Origin: Fomitopsis serialis
Lineage: Eukaryota; Basidiomycota; Agaricomycetes; Polyporales; Fomitopsidaceae
Reading direction: 5' to 3'
Assembly: GCF_022376445.1 (NCBI RefSeq)
Contig: NW_025955101.1
Location: 46,073 to 110,072, forward strand
Length of the DNA stretch: 64,000 nucleotides
The notes under the pieces are model-generated. The model searched no databases. It was not told the DNA's origin and saw only the letters and a list, made by a program, of their open reading frames with translations. Numbering within the stretch: the stretch's first letter is position 1; the number at the start of each line of letters is the position of its first letter. Positions 34,846 through 45,558 of the stretch are shown here, one piece after another. The position numbers and the translations under genes were made by a program.

Positions 34846-37800
34846 GGCGGCGACCCTCTCTACAGCGACAAAACCTGGGCAGGGAAAGGGCAAACATTGA
34901 GATGAGCGGAATCAAAAAGGTGAGTCAGGACTATAAGTAGCCGCGAGAGCCTGGGCAGCCCAGATAGGCAAGACATCACGACGCCGCGTGCGGGTTCCTG
35001 GCGTGCCCTCTGCCCGGGCGAAAAACATGCGGCGTTCATTTCTCGCGCTCCCTGCTCCCCGGAGTCCCAGGCCCCGGTTGCACGGCGGAAAACTCACCTG
35101 GACTGTATTCTACGCCTCCACTCAGACGCAAATCCGCGCTCTCGCCGCCCCCGTCGCGCTGCGGTAACCCTCTCTTTTTGTGCTCGACACGCTCAGGTGC
35201 AGCTTGGCGCTAAACTGCATAAAATTTCCTGCGTGAAAATAATCAGCTCCGGATCCAGTGCAGCGCAGACAGTGCCTTCACAGCCACACGGATTACTCAC
35301 CTGAACCGAGGATGAGAGAGCAAGAGGGTCCGAGCGTAACAGGGAGTGTGTGCGGTGGAATGTGAGATGAAGGAGGAAGGTGGCCGAGTCACAAATTTTC
35401 CAGCCCGGCAATCCGTAGCTGTACAGTTCTTGGTAATTTCGGTGATCGCTTAGCTTATCCGACAGAAATTGGTGATCCGAGATTTGTCAGGTAAGCTTTC
35501 TCTTCCGCTTTCGTTCCGTCGTCCGATCTCCGAGGTTGACCGATCAGGGCAGCGTCTGGCAGCGTGCGAAGGTGGCGGGAGACGAGTGTGGGTCGCTCTT
35601 CGTCTCCCCATCCTCTTATATAAAAGTTCAGCAAAAAAGAACTTCTGTTGGCAACAGCGCACGTACGTTTAATGGCAGCCTCCTGACCCGCTCAATTACC
35701 AGGTCGGTGGTGCCATCAGGATTCCATGAACGCGTTCCTTACATCTTCGGCAAGTTCTGACGTACAGTTCAAGATGGGATCCATATGCATCGCCCGATCC
35801 GCTTACCTTTGGCCGCCCCTCCTTCACCTCGCCGACATCGATCCTCTCATCTCACATCGACGTCTACAGCGCGGTGTCTTTCATAATCGATCGAGGTTCA
35901 CTTGCGGGCGGCGGCAAATGAAAGCCTTTCTGACAGCGCTCGGCCGGTTGACCAACGGCCGATTCAACTCTCACTCACTTCTCTAATACGGCGCAATTCC
36001 CTCCTCCTGGCATCCGAGTGGCCTTCATGTGCTGTGAAACGTGCCGCAGCCCGGACAACGCAGCCTTGCCACGGATGACCCGGATTATCCTCGATAGGTG
36101 GCACCTTCTGGACATCTGACGTCTCGGTTCGAACATCGCCTCTGGCGAAGCAGGTGAGCTGCCGATGCATTGTTGACACCCCATCGTTCTTCTGTCTTCT
36201 CCCGGATGCTCCTAGTGTCCGGACAAGAGCCTATGTGTACGTCTCCCCTCGTTCACGCACCTTCACAATCGAACGAGACTTTAGCTCTCGCACACCCGTT
36301 CCTAATCCTGTTATCGCCTCGGATCCCCTACCCTCCCTGCCTTGCCATGACGCAGTTTCATACGTTGGCTTGAGGAACGTTCGGAGGCCAACGCCCAACC
36401 ACGGATCTGGATCTGAAGGACGAAGCACGTTCGCGCCAACGACTCAGAAGCCTGGACAGACGCGGGTGAACATACATTGTGCACCGATGATCATCCCAAG
36501 TGGGCATGAAAGCCCCCGGCCAATCCTATTCAGCACGTCGGTAAGTATCTTCCATTGCGCGGACCCACTGTCCCGTGCCACAGTCCGAGTGCAGTAACTA
36601 TGCTACGATCGGGTGGCACAATCCAAAGCCGATGCTCCGGAACAGACGTGGACACGATGCGACGCAATTGAATCACTCACCCTCGAACCCATCACTTCAC
36701 AACCCCCCTCCCCCCACACCCCAGCTCAATACTACTGAACTCAGTCCATCCTCGTGACCGCCTCACCGGATCTCAGGCACCCCTCGATCGAGTGTCATCT
36801 CAGCTTGCGAGATGCGGAGTCGATAAGCTATGCGTCGAGCGCGAGCTTGTGCGGACCGGACGCGTGCACGAGCGGCGAGATGCGACGCGACGCGACGCAG
36901 CGGGTCGCGCGCGTCGGCGAAGTGCGCCGGTTGGCTCCCTCCGAGACGCAGTCCGAGACCCCGGGGGCACGAACCCAGTCGACCGTTCCCGTTCCGTCGA
37001 CTGGAAACTGCACGTCCAATCCTACATAGCCAACTCTAGCCTGCAGCGACGCGATGTCGAGCCGAACGTCCCGGGCCTATTCGCCGACGTGAGGCGAGTA
37101 TGGCGATGGCGATGGCGATAATCCGTCCCTAGCCCGGTCTGGATCCCGCACAGACTCGTCCGAGTGCAAGCTCTGCCGCAGCTTGCTTTGCAATGTCGAG
37201 CGTGACTGGCTGAGAGAGCACTGCGCGTCATGCGATGCATATGGTGTGAGGGTCTGTGATAAGGTACACGTGTAAGTCTGCAGGCGCATTATCTTTGGAC
37301 TGCGTAGGCTGTGTAGATTCGTTGTTGAGTAAATGGCATTCTTCCTATGCAGGCGGCTGACGTCTGATCTCACCTTTCAGTAGGGCCCTCTGCCAGACAG
37401 CATGCTTCATTTACCATTATCAGCACTAGTGCATGGACTCCCCGTTTCTGTACGCCAGCAGCGAGAGGTGATGCATAAGTCGTGTGTGCCCTTACATTCT
37501 GCGAAGGTAGTGTCTTCCATGGGTCAGTCCTGGTCAATTCCTGTACGAGACGCATAACGACATCGCTTACGACTCCAGCCTCGCATGCTGATCCGCTGCT
37601 CTCGCGATCGACACGCGGATCACAGGAGGCGCATCAGTCTGTCAGACTGGCAGGCTGCCTCGATCGGGATCGGAACGCCCGTAGCCTAAGGTTGTGTCAG
37701 TCCACAGCCTGCCCCCGTGCCGCAGTGGTCCGGTAACTTACCTACGCGTGTTGCATCGTTGGAATGCTAGCCGACGCACATACCTCCTCCATGCGCTCGC

Positions 37801-37981
37801 CAAAGCCCCCCGAAGTACCGCTTACTGCAAATGCTTCGTTCAGCATTAGAGCCCGGTCTTTCGAACGTGAGCTCGAGGACGTCGCGTGGTACGACGACAT
37901 CTCATTTGCATCTAGTAACGATCAAGTCCGCGAGCGTGCGATCAGAAATTGAACCTAGAGTATGCGACACGCACGATAGTG
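34846..37981. other. Gene-poor stretch upstream of RING gene
   Basis: About 3.1 kb with no gene I can support. A TATATAAAAG motif at about 35618-35627 points right but no coding sequence follows it clearly. Local low-complexity runs: C-rich at 36700-36725 and GGCGAT triplets at about 37100-37120. Confidence 0.4.
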
Positions 37982-37990
37982 GCCTACAGG
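37982..37990 (+). repeat. Left target-site duplication (9 bp)
   Basis: GCCTACAGG directly precedes the left terminus of the mobile element; the identical 9-mer follows the right terminus at 45550-45558. Confidence 0.8.
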
Positions 37991-38172
37991 TAGACTCGCA
38001 AGCCAGTCGTTGAGGCGCTTCTCTCCTTTTGTACACTCCTCTGTTTGGTAACTTTTGAAGCCAGGAAAGGTAACCGGAGTGCGAAAAGAAGAGAAGCGCC
38101 TCTAACGACTGGGCGAATTGGCCCCCATTTACCTTGGTCGCCCCGTGGGAAACGAGACTTAGAGAAATCGCG
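37991..38172 (+). repeat. Left terminal inverted repeat
   Basis: Three parts from outside in: a ~20-bp tip (TAGACTCGCAAGCCAGTCGT), a variable hairpin loop, and a ~69-bp inner block (38104-38172) that matches the right end at about 60 of 69 positions by my count. Confidence 0.85.
38003..38112 (+). other. Left subterminal hairpin
   Basis: Arms 38003-38024 and 38090-38112 pair over 22 bp with a single-base bulge (CCAGTCGTT-GAGGCGCTTC against its complement); loop about 65 nt. Inside the loop CACTCC and GGAGTG can pair further. Confidence 0.8.
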
Positions 38173-38320
38173 TTGCGTCTCCTCAAGGGAAGATCGCGCG
38201 CGAGTGTCCCGGATGCCATTGCAATCCCACCGCAGTAATTCCACCAGTAGAAATACGATCGAGACATAGAATAGAGCCAGAACATACAATAATGAATGCA
38301 TAAACACAACGGGATTGTCC

Positions 38321-41300
38321 TCATCCGCCCCGTCCTCGTCCTCGCCCTCGTCCTCGTCCCCGTCCAACACGCGTTGCGGCCTGTCCGCCTCTGGAAGAGC
38401 CCGACGTCGAGGCCATGAAATCATCCGCTGTCAATTGTGTGCGAAAGATGGGTTGCCGTGAGGGTGTAGCCACATGAGCCGGGCTGAACATGCCTGGCCC
38501 AGGTGCAGCTGTAGGTGGAGGAGGGGCCGGAGGCCAGGCAACAAACGGAGTGGCAATGGTTTGTGGGGACAGCGAATGGGTGTATGAGTGACCCGGATAG
38601 TGATAATATTGGATTGGTCCTGCGTGAAATGGCCGAGCAGCCGCTTGCCAATGAGTCGAGGTAGGTGGTGCAGGTGTCATGTCAAGGCGGTGCGGACCAG
38701 GATTCGGAACTTGAAGAGGGGTGTGGGAGGACGCAGAAGCGTGCATGTAAGGCGTCGCTAGCATGACCGGGCGTGTAGGAGTCACTGGGATATTCGCAAC
38801 AGCTGGACTCGGCCCCGCTACCGCGGCGAGATCAGCATGAGACGCTGTCACTGTCGGTGGTCGAGCATCGCCGGCATACATGGCCGTTGCGGCGTCGTGA
38901 CCCGTGCTGCTTTGAGGCTCACGTTCGGTTACAGGAATCTAAATGTGAATCACGGTCAGTGTGTTCACCAGTGATAGACTCGTGACGGCTTACATTGGCA
39001 ACCGGACGCTGTCGCTTCAACGGTCTTGCGTCCGAATCTGCCTGCGGGGATTCACCCGTGACGACGGCAGTGTTCACTTCCGGAGCTGCCCGCTTTGTTG
39101 CTGGTTTCATAGTGGCTGATTTTTGTGTAGCCCGAGGTTTCTTGGGTGGTTTAGGCTTCGGGTAGAAGGGGATATTCAACGAACAGAGAAGATCAGAGAG
39201 CTCGCCTTCGTAGTCATCTCGCCAGAGCCACCCCTTGAGCATCTCTTTGGCTTGTGTGGGTGTTACTGGTCCCACTGAAGTCAGCTTTTCGATGATCGCA
39301 TCGTCAAGCAGTGCGCTGGCCCCGAAGATGGCCTGTGGATAATCTCGTGCGAGTGTCGTACTGCGCCACTGCTCGAGTGCACTCTGCGCCTTTGGGTGAG
39401 ATAAGCCGTATGTTTGTGACACGGCTTTGGCAGGTCGTGTGAGGCGTGGTGGTCGAGTACGAGCAAACAGCGTGGGGTCGCAGAGATCACAGCAGGGCAC
39501 AGTACGTTGCGAGCCGGGCGTTGTCGAATCGCAAACGGGCACTGTATAAATGTATCGAGATTAGTAAACACCACCGAGCTACTACCAGCCATAAATCGGG
39601 TTTAAGTGAACATACCCTGAGGCGGGCACTCGTACATGTCCCTCCATACTCCTCGGCGGCATCGGGTGCTCTGTACAAATGCTAAGAGGCCCTCGTCTTC
39701 TCCCTCACGATCAAGATGCGGCTGATCGCGAGGATTCAGCGGTCCGTCGGCATTGCCGGTGCTATTCCCGCGATTCACTCCATGTAGCTCCGCGTACCCT
39801 TTGGCAGCCTTCTTGCTTGTCGACTTAACGTTCCGGCCTCGTGTCCCACGGCTTTTGGCGACACGGCTGACGGGCTTCTGCCGAGCCTGAGGCTCCTCCA
39901 GTGGGCTGTCAATTGAAGACTGTATATCAGTCGAATATGCAGAGCGTTCAACGAGGAGGATCGCCAGCCCTGTTCGCCCTCGGCCTCGTGCTGCTCTGCC
40001 AGCTCGTTGTATGAAGTTGGAGAGTTTCGCGGGGAGCTTCCATTGAACTACAAGATCGATATCAGGGACATTGCAGCCCTAAAATGACATGGTGAGTGAG
40101 TATTCAAGTTCGTGGGTCGTGGTAGGCGAGGGAAACACACCATTCCTGCCGCATCTGTACACACGAGAATGCGTATTGGCTGGTTTTGATGATGCTCGCG
40201 TCCGATGTCCTCGTCACTATTAGAACTGAAGTTGGAGTTGTCGCGAAATGCGGCCATGGCCGCGTTCCGATACTCCGGCGACATCGTCGCATTGAAGGGG
40301 CGTATAAGGCCGGAGTTGGCGAGCGATGGATTGCGTGTCTGGAGGAGCGCCTCGAGGTGGTCGATGATGTCATTGCCGGTCTCGATGTTCTCGACATAGA
40401 CGTACGTCTTCGGGATGTCCTGTGGGGAACTGATGGAAGTGGGCAGGACGAAGTCGAGGTCGGCGAAGGTGTTCTGTGGATGTTCGCATGCCCGTACTAC
40501 GATCGAGACATTGGGTCGATCATTACCAATGTTAATGAACTTGCTGCCAAGCTTCGGGAAGTGAAGCTTGGAGTGCAGGTCGCGCCGGACGCGTGCGGTG
40601 AGTGTGGCTGTGACAGCGATGATGGGGGTACCAGGGGGGAGGAAGGCGCGTACTGTGCCCAGGCTATTGTAGTGCTTCCGGAAGTTTGCTCCCCAGTGCG
40701 AGAGGCAGTGTGCTTCGTCAAGCACGATGCTCAGCACCCGCGATGTGAATTTCTGGTTACGGAGAACGCGATCCTTGAACATGCGGGATTGTAGCATCTC
40801 AGGCGAGATGAGGATAATTCGGTATTGGGCTTGCAAAATGCCCTACAATGGGTTAGAAAACGAGAAACAGACAAAAAGCGAGTGAACGCACTTTTATGAT
40901 CTCTCGCAATTTTTGGGGATCACTTTGACTATTGACTGCGACTGCAGGTAGCCCGAACTCGGTCTGGAATGTACCGACCTACAGTGCTATCATCTTAAGA
41001 GAACAGAACCGTAGACAAACACTGTTAGGACTGACCATCTCCTCCTCCAGTGCCAACAGCGGGCTGACCATAATCGTGGTCTTCTCGGCATTTCCTGGCC
41101 ACACATACGGACCTGCCGCAATCGCTGTCTTCCCAGAGCCGGTGGGTGCTTGAATGATGGTGTCCGTGCCTTCAAGCTGGGCCCTCACACCTTCGAGCTG
41201 GAACTGACGTGGCCCCTCGCTCCACTTGAAAGCGTTCTTCATGAGTAGGGAGAGCTCATCCACCTGAGCCGCCGTGAGCACAGGCCGGCAAGCCGGAGCC

Positions 41301-41488
41301 GCCAAAGGCTTCTGCTTCGACTGGCGAAGCTTCCAGGCATGTTTTGCGGGGCCACGCATTGTCTGACAGCTGTCAGTGAGTGTACGAGAGAAGGGTGGCT
41401 GACGATCGGTGAGACGTGGAAGCGCTGACAACTTGAACGACAGTGAGCTTTGATCGACAGAGCTCGTCCTCACCTCATCCTCTGTCAT
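38321..41488 (-). CDS. RecQ-like SF2 DNA helicase of the mobile element
   Basis: Minus strand. Exons: 41488-41036 (possibly with an internal intron 41473-41363), 40978-40892, 40842-40141, 40078-39616, 39541-38994, 38938-38321; about 956 aa if exon 1 is unspliced. Motifs in order: 'IIQAPTGSGKTAIAAG' (Walker A), 'TIMVSPLLALEEEM' (Ia), 'LDEAHCLSHWGANFRKHY' (DEAH plus RecQ aromatic-rich loop), 'AVTATLTARVRRD' (III), 'ILVCTDAAGMGCNVPDIDLV' (V), 'IQRAGRAARG' (VI). A Cys-rich region like the RecQ zinc-binding site follows ('CRRGVWRDMYECPPQ', 'VPCCDLCDP'), then a Pro-rich tail ending in Arg-Gly repeats. Expected activity: ATP-driven 3'-5' DNA unwinding. In this setting it may serve transposition or replication of the element rather than host repair. 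Confidence 0.88.
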
Positions 41489-41509
41489 TTGGTTCTGAAG
41501 TGTGCTTTA
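41489..41509. promoter_or_regulatory. 21-bp gap between divergent start codons
   Basis: The helicase ATG (41488, -) and the DUF6589 ATG (41510, +) are 21 bp apart, so both promoters must lie inside or overlap the opposite gene's 5' end. Either start could be moved by an unseen upstream intron. Confidence 0.55.
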
Positions 41510-44500
41510 ATGCCGTCCAGTCCTCTCCCTCCGTCTTCGCCTGTCGTGTCGGAGCCTTCTTCTCTGACAAGTTTATCATCTAACGGGCAGTCCATTCACG
41601 ATCTCCTGCCACTGCCCTCTCTTCTCGACACCGCGGGTCTGTATCAAATCACGCCCAATAGCGATGATCCGCTCGCACAAGGCGACAATGCAATACCCTC
41701 CGAGAGGTCCATTCCACGGACTTCACCAATTCGAACCGTGGCAGATCGCCGACGGAAGGCTAGAGTCGCCCGGGAACGCGAACGCGAGGCAGCCGAGGAG
41801 GCTGAAAGGCAAGCAAAGGCAGAAAAACGAAAAGAGATATGTCAGCTGGTGATGTCAATTCTCAGTGAAAACGACGTACCTTTTGGCGACCTTCTCGAGT
41901 TTGTTTCAGATCCAGCCTACCAACAAGGACGAGAGAGATACTGGGGTCTCTTCGTGGACACCGCCCGAGTTCGAAGAATCCTAAATTTCTGGGTCTCTTC
42001 AGAGAACAGCACAACTGGGCGCGAAGCTGTGCGAGACTGGGCGATAGAGCATGTCAGTCGACTCGTCGCTCGAGAGGCACGTACCGCCACCAAGGATCAA
42101 TTTCTCCAAACGCAGAAACGGGCCATCGACGAGCAATTTGCGCTCGGCTTCAGCATGGTCGCAACACATGAACAGCTTCTAGAGCTCTGTCCATCGATGC
42201 TGAGGATCCTAGACTCATTCAGCTGTACAGCAAAACAGCGTCGGAAGCATACTCCTCAATGGGAGGCTCGCCGTTGTAATGTGAGCTTCTGCCTCTGATC
42301 CATCACTGCTGAACTGATTCGTGACTCGAATATCTGAATGCAGTATCTTACAGCCAGTACATTGATTGCGCTGAGCTCACGTAGCCAAAAAAACAACTAC
42401 ACCCGCCATGTATTTGGGCTGTTTGCCTACGCCTCGGGAGCCCAGCGGCAGATGATCGAATTCTTGTCGCATATCGGGGTGTGCAGCAGCTACAGCACCA
42501 TCACCGGAAATATCAAGGACAGCGAGCCGGATCTGACCAGACCTGAGGTTATTCATGACGATGACCACAATGGTCACACCAACGACCCACCAGAAGATGT
42601 AGGCGACAAGACCTTCACCGCTCCAGGCCATGCCCGTGCTACCACTGTTCTCGATGGCAAGAGCTCGGACTCTGAGTCAGACTCAGACTCAGACTCAACC
42701 GAGAATGAGCATGAGAATGTATGCGACTCACCGCCCATCGGACAAACCCTGCCATCCCCTGAACCCGAAGAACCCCATACACCGCCTCGAGCAGAGCAAG
42801 CACGATCTTCAGACGACCTATGGGAATCGTTTGAGGCGGCTGTGGCGTCGCAAGCCGAAGACGATGCTGGACGAACCGATCAAGACAGATCGCTGTCTGC
42901 GCGGTTGGTCGACACGCTGACAGAGCTGCGTACAGTGGTCGAGGAACACGAGAGAGACGACGCAGCTGAAGGCGATGCACGGACGAAAGGGCGTGTTGTG
43001 ATCGGGCTTCTCAAACGCCTGTCGGACGCGTGTAAACGCGCTGCACGTGCGAACGCGTCTACCCGTGTCCTTGCCTTTGTGTACGACAACATCAACATGC
43101 TCTTCCGGATCGCAGAGGCTCGAATGGGATCCACTGGCAAGGACGCCCAGCAGAACGGCACCTGTGCGACTGCGTTTGCTCTGTACGATGCGGACCCAGA
43201 GGACATGCTCACCTCAGACTACATCTCTTCCTTTGCCCACGCTTCACCTCTCACGCTTCGCGACATCCTCCTCACGCCGACCGAGAATACGGCGTTCACC
43301 GAGCTCATGCAACATACCGTCCTCTCCATCGTTCTCAACTATGGTGGCCCTGCTTTCGCACGTTTCAAAAGTGCTGCCGACTCCTCTGCTGTGAAGACCG
43401 CCGTCGACTCCAAGATACCAGTCCATACAACCGAGGTCTTCCCTCTCCCGACTATGGAGATCGATGAGTCGACCATTGTAGGCAATGCAGAGGTGACCAG
43501 GTCAATGTTCTCCGCTGTTGGACTCGATATGGCCTCAGATTCGTTCACCCGCACGGTGAAGCTCATTGCGGGTGATCAGCTCTCGATCGCACGCATCCGC
43601 TCGCTCACTAGGAACCGTGCTGGTCATGATAGCTTCGCAAACTCTTACCTCTGGGCGGTTGTCATGCCCGGGATCTTTCATTACAAGATGGCTGCGACTC
43701 ACGGATTCATGGAGCTCCATTATGGCCGCAACACCAGCCCCGGCAACCCTGGCTCTCTCGCATTCCACAACAACCTCCTTGATCGCAAACCCATTGTCCT
43801 CACTTCCCTTCCCTCATTCCGAGAATCCCGCGACTTAATCTTCGTCTCACTCTATGCGCGTGTCTTGCGCTGTCTCGAGCTCGTCAGTGGCTCCGAGGAT
43901 CTTGACGAGTATGCCCAAAACACGACCCTGGAGCAGCTCCGGGACCACTGTGCCGAGATCGTGCGCCGCTTCACGGACGGCAAGTACGTCGATCAGTTGC
44001 GCACTGCCCGGACTGCGGAGATGAGAGAACACGTAGGGAGGACGCCATTGGCGGCAGAGGGTCAGTCTAGCAATATCGAGCCTAATGGTGAGCCGGATGT
44101 TTGTACTTGAGCTGTTGTATCACGAACTGATTTTCAAAGGCCACACATCATCATCATTCGCCACGACACCAGCCACGGCGAACACGTCTGCGGCGTCTAT
44201 GATTACGGATGCAGATCGTCCCGACAATGAAGAGCCCCACCCACCCCAACCAACCCAAGGAGACATGGTCCTCGAGAACGCAATTCTGTTCCTGCGTGAC
44301 GCCCTCATTATGAGGCTCCTCACTGATGCTGTCAAATGCGGAGACTCTGGACGTCTCGTGCTCGTGCTCAAGGTCCTAGCGCTGTACTACCGAGGGTGTG
44401 GGCGTAACAAGTATGCCTTGGAGGTCCTATTCCTCGTTCACAACCTCAAACACGTCTGGCCCGAACCACTCAGGTACGTTTAATCCTATCTTCGTGCCTT

Positions 44501-45325
44501 CGCAAATCACACTGATCTCACACGTGACACTGCAGGAAGATCATTATGAGCAATTGGCTCGTGAATCCGACTGGAAAGGCGAACGCGTGGGTCGAAGTAG
44601 ATCTCCTTCAAGAGCACTTCAATTTTTGGATCAAGGTATGTTACTTTCATATCCTCGTGACTCTACCATGCTCAGTGATGCAGACTATCTACAAAGCTCA
44701 CGGCAGCAACGCGTCTTGGGACTGGTTGGCTATGATAGCCCCGTGTATTGACATCCTCCGCCGTCTCGCAAGCCAGATGCATACGCTCCTCGGAGCGAAG
44801 CAGGGCACGAGTCACACGAGCCCGAGTCTTGACAAGGACATAAGTCAACTTGTGGCTTCGCTGCGCCGGTTCAACGTCTACGAGCTCCAGCCAGGCCGCG
44901 AAATCGACGATGGCACGGATAACTCAGGTCAAGTGGCTGATTCCTTAACTCGGGGACTACAGCGCCTCTCGGAGCCCCTGGACGAATTCAACAAGACGTT
45001 CGCCAAGCTTCAGTCTCGCTGCAAGGCTGCCCCCTTGCTTGGTGCGAGGTATTCCAACTTCGGCGGCGGCGACTCCGAGTCGGAGAGCCGTGAGACAGTC
45101 GATCCTCATAAGTCGCCGCCATCGCTCGGGATCACTGGCAAAGTGGTCGCTCCTGCCGACGACGCACCGGACCCTGGCGATTCCGGCTCGGACGACGAAG
45201 ACTTCGCGAATGAAGACGAAGATGAACTTGAAGACCTGGAGCCCCAAGCTTTCATGTCTCTCGAGACGGCGGGCGATGTAGCACTCGACATGGACATTCA
45301 AGAGGACTTGGTATTCGATTTCTAA
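41510..45325 (+). CDS. DUF6589-domain protein of the mobile element
   Basis: Five exons: 41510-42280, 42344-44087, 44140-44473, 44536-44635, 44684-45325; 1196 aa. The N-terminus is basic and helical ('RRKARVAREREREAAEEAER'); an acidic Ser/Asp stretch lies near 365-385. The central to C-terminal half carries the features I associate with DUF6589: 'VLAFVYDNINMLFRIAEAR' (D505), 'KLIAGDQLSIARIRSLTRN' (D668), 'VVMPGIFHYKMAATHGFMEL', 'AILFLRDALIMRLLTDAVKC', 'VLKVLALYYRGCGRNKYALE', 'HFNFWIK'. The C-terminus is very acidic. The DN-x-N and GDQ aspartates, about 160 residues apart and followed by His/Glu-rich helices, are reminiscent of RNase-H-fold (DDE) transposases; that is inference. Sitting inside a TIR/TSD-bounded element with no other candidate, it is the likely recombinase. 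Confidence 0.82.
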
Positions 45326-45410
45326 CGTGTAATACAGTACAGAGACAGAGTTCCATGGAGATATTGTCCTTCGAGAGGCTCAGACCACGCACCAGCGAAG
45401 GCAGCCATCG

Positions 45411-45549
45411 CGCGATTCCTCTAAGTCCTATTTCCCACGGATCGACCAAGGTAAAGGGCGGCCAATTCGCCCAGCCGTTCTGGCGAACAGGACAAGTGCC
45501 ACGACGGACTTTGAATTTCTTAACGCCAGAACGGCTGGGTACGAGCCTA
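45411..45549 (-). repeat. Right terminal inverted repeat
   Basis: Reads on the minus strand TAGGCTCGTACCCAGCCGTT, then a hairpin loop, then the conserved inner block (45479-45411). Confidence 0.85.
45470..45539 (+). other. Right subterminal hairpin
   Basis: Arms CCCAGCCGTTCTGGCG (45470-45485) and its exact complement (45524-45539): a perfect 16-bp stem with a 38-nt loop. Arm sequence beyond the CCAG[T/C]CGTT core differs from the left hairpin. Confidence 0.85.
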
Positions 45550-45558
45550 GCCTACAGG
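45550..45558 (+). repeat. Right target-site duplication (9 bp)
   Basis: GCCTACAGG, identical to 37982-37990 in the same orientation. Confidence 0.8.

Larger units (their letters stand above)
37991..45549. mobile_element. 7,559-bp TIR element with RecQ-like helicase and DUF6589 genes
   Basis: Bounded by terminal inverted repeats (37991-38172 and 45411-45549) that begin TAG[A/G]CTCG, and by a perfect 9-bp direct repeat GCCTACAGG. It carries only two genes, both apparently intact: a RecQ-type helicase (-) and a DUF6589 protein (+), divergent from a 21-bp gap. Both ends carry a subterminal hairpin. The perfect duplication and open frames suggest a recent, possibly active insertion. A 9-bp duplication is typical of Mutator-like elements, but neither protein looks like a MULE transposase. 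DUF6589 and RecQ-like genes are, as I know it, multicopy in agaricomycetes; I do not know of a named superfamily with this gene pair. Confidence 0.85.

Noticed and set aside
40186..40794. 202-codon plus-strand frame in the helicase region
   Set aside because: Antisense of the helicase exon that carries motifs II-IV.
37991..45549. Helitron interpretation of the helicase-bearing element
   Set aside because: Helitrons lack TIRs and target duplications and carry a Rep/HUH-Pif1 protein; here there are TIRs, a 9-bp duplication and a RecQ-type DEAH helicase.
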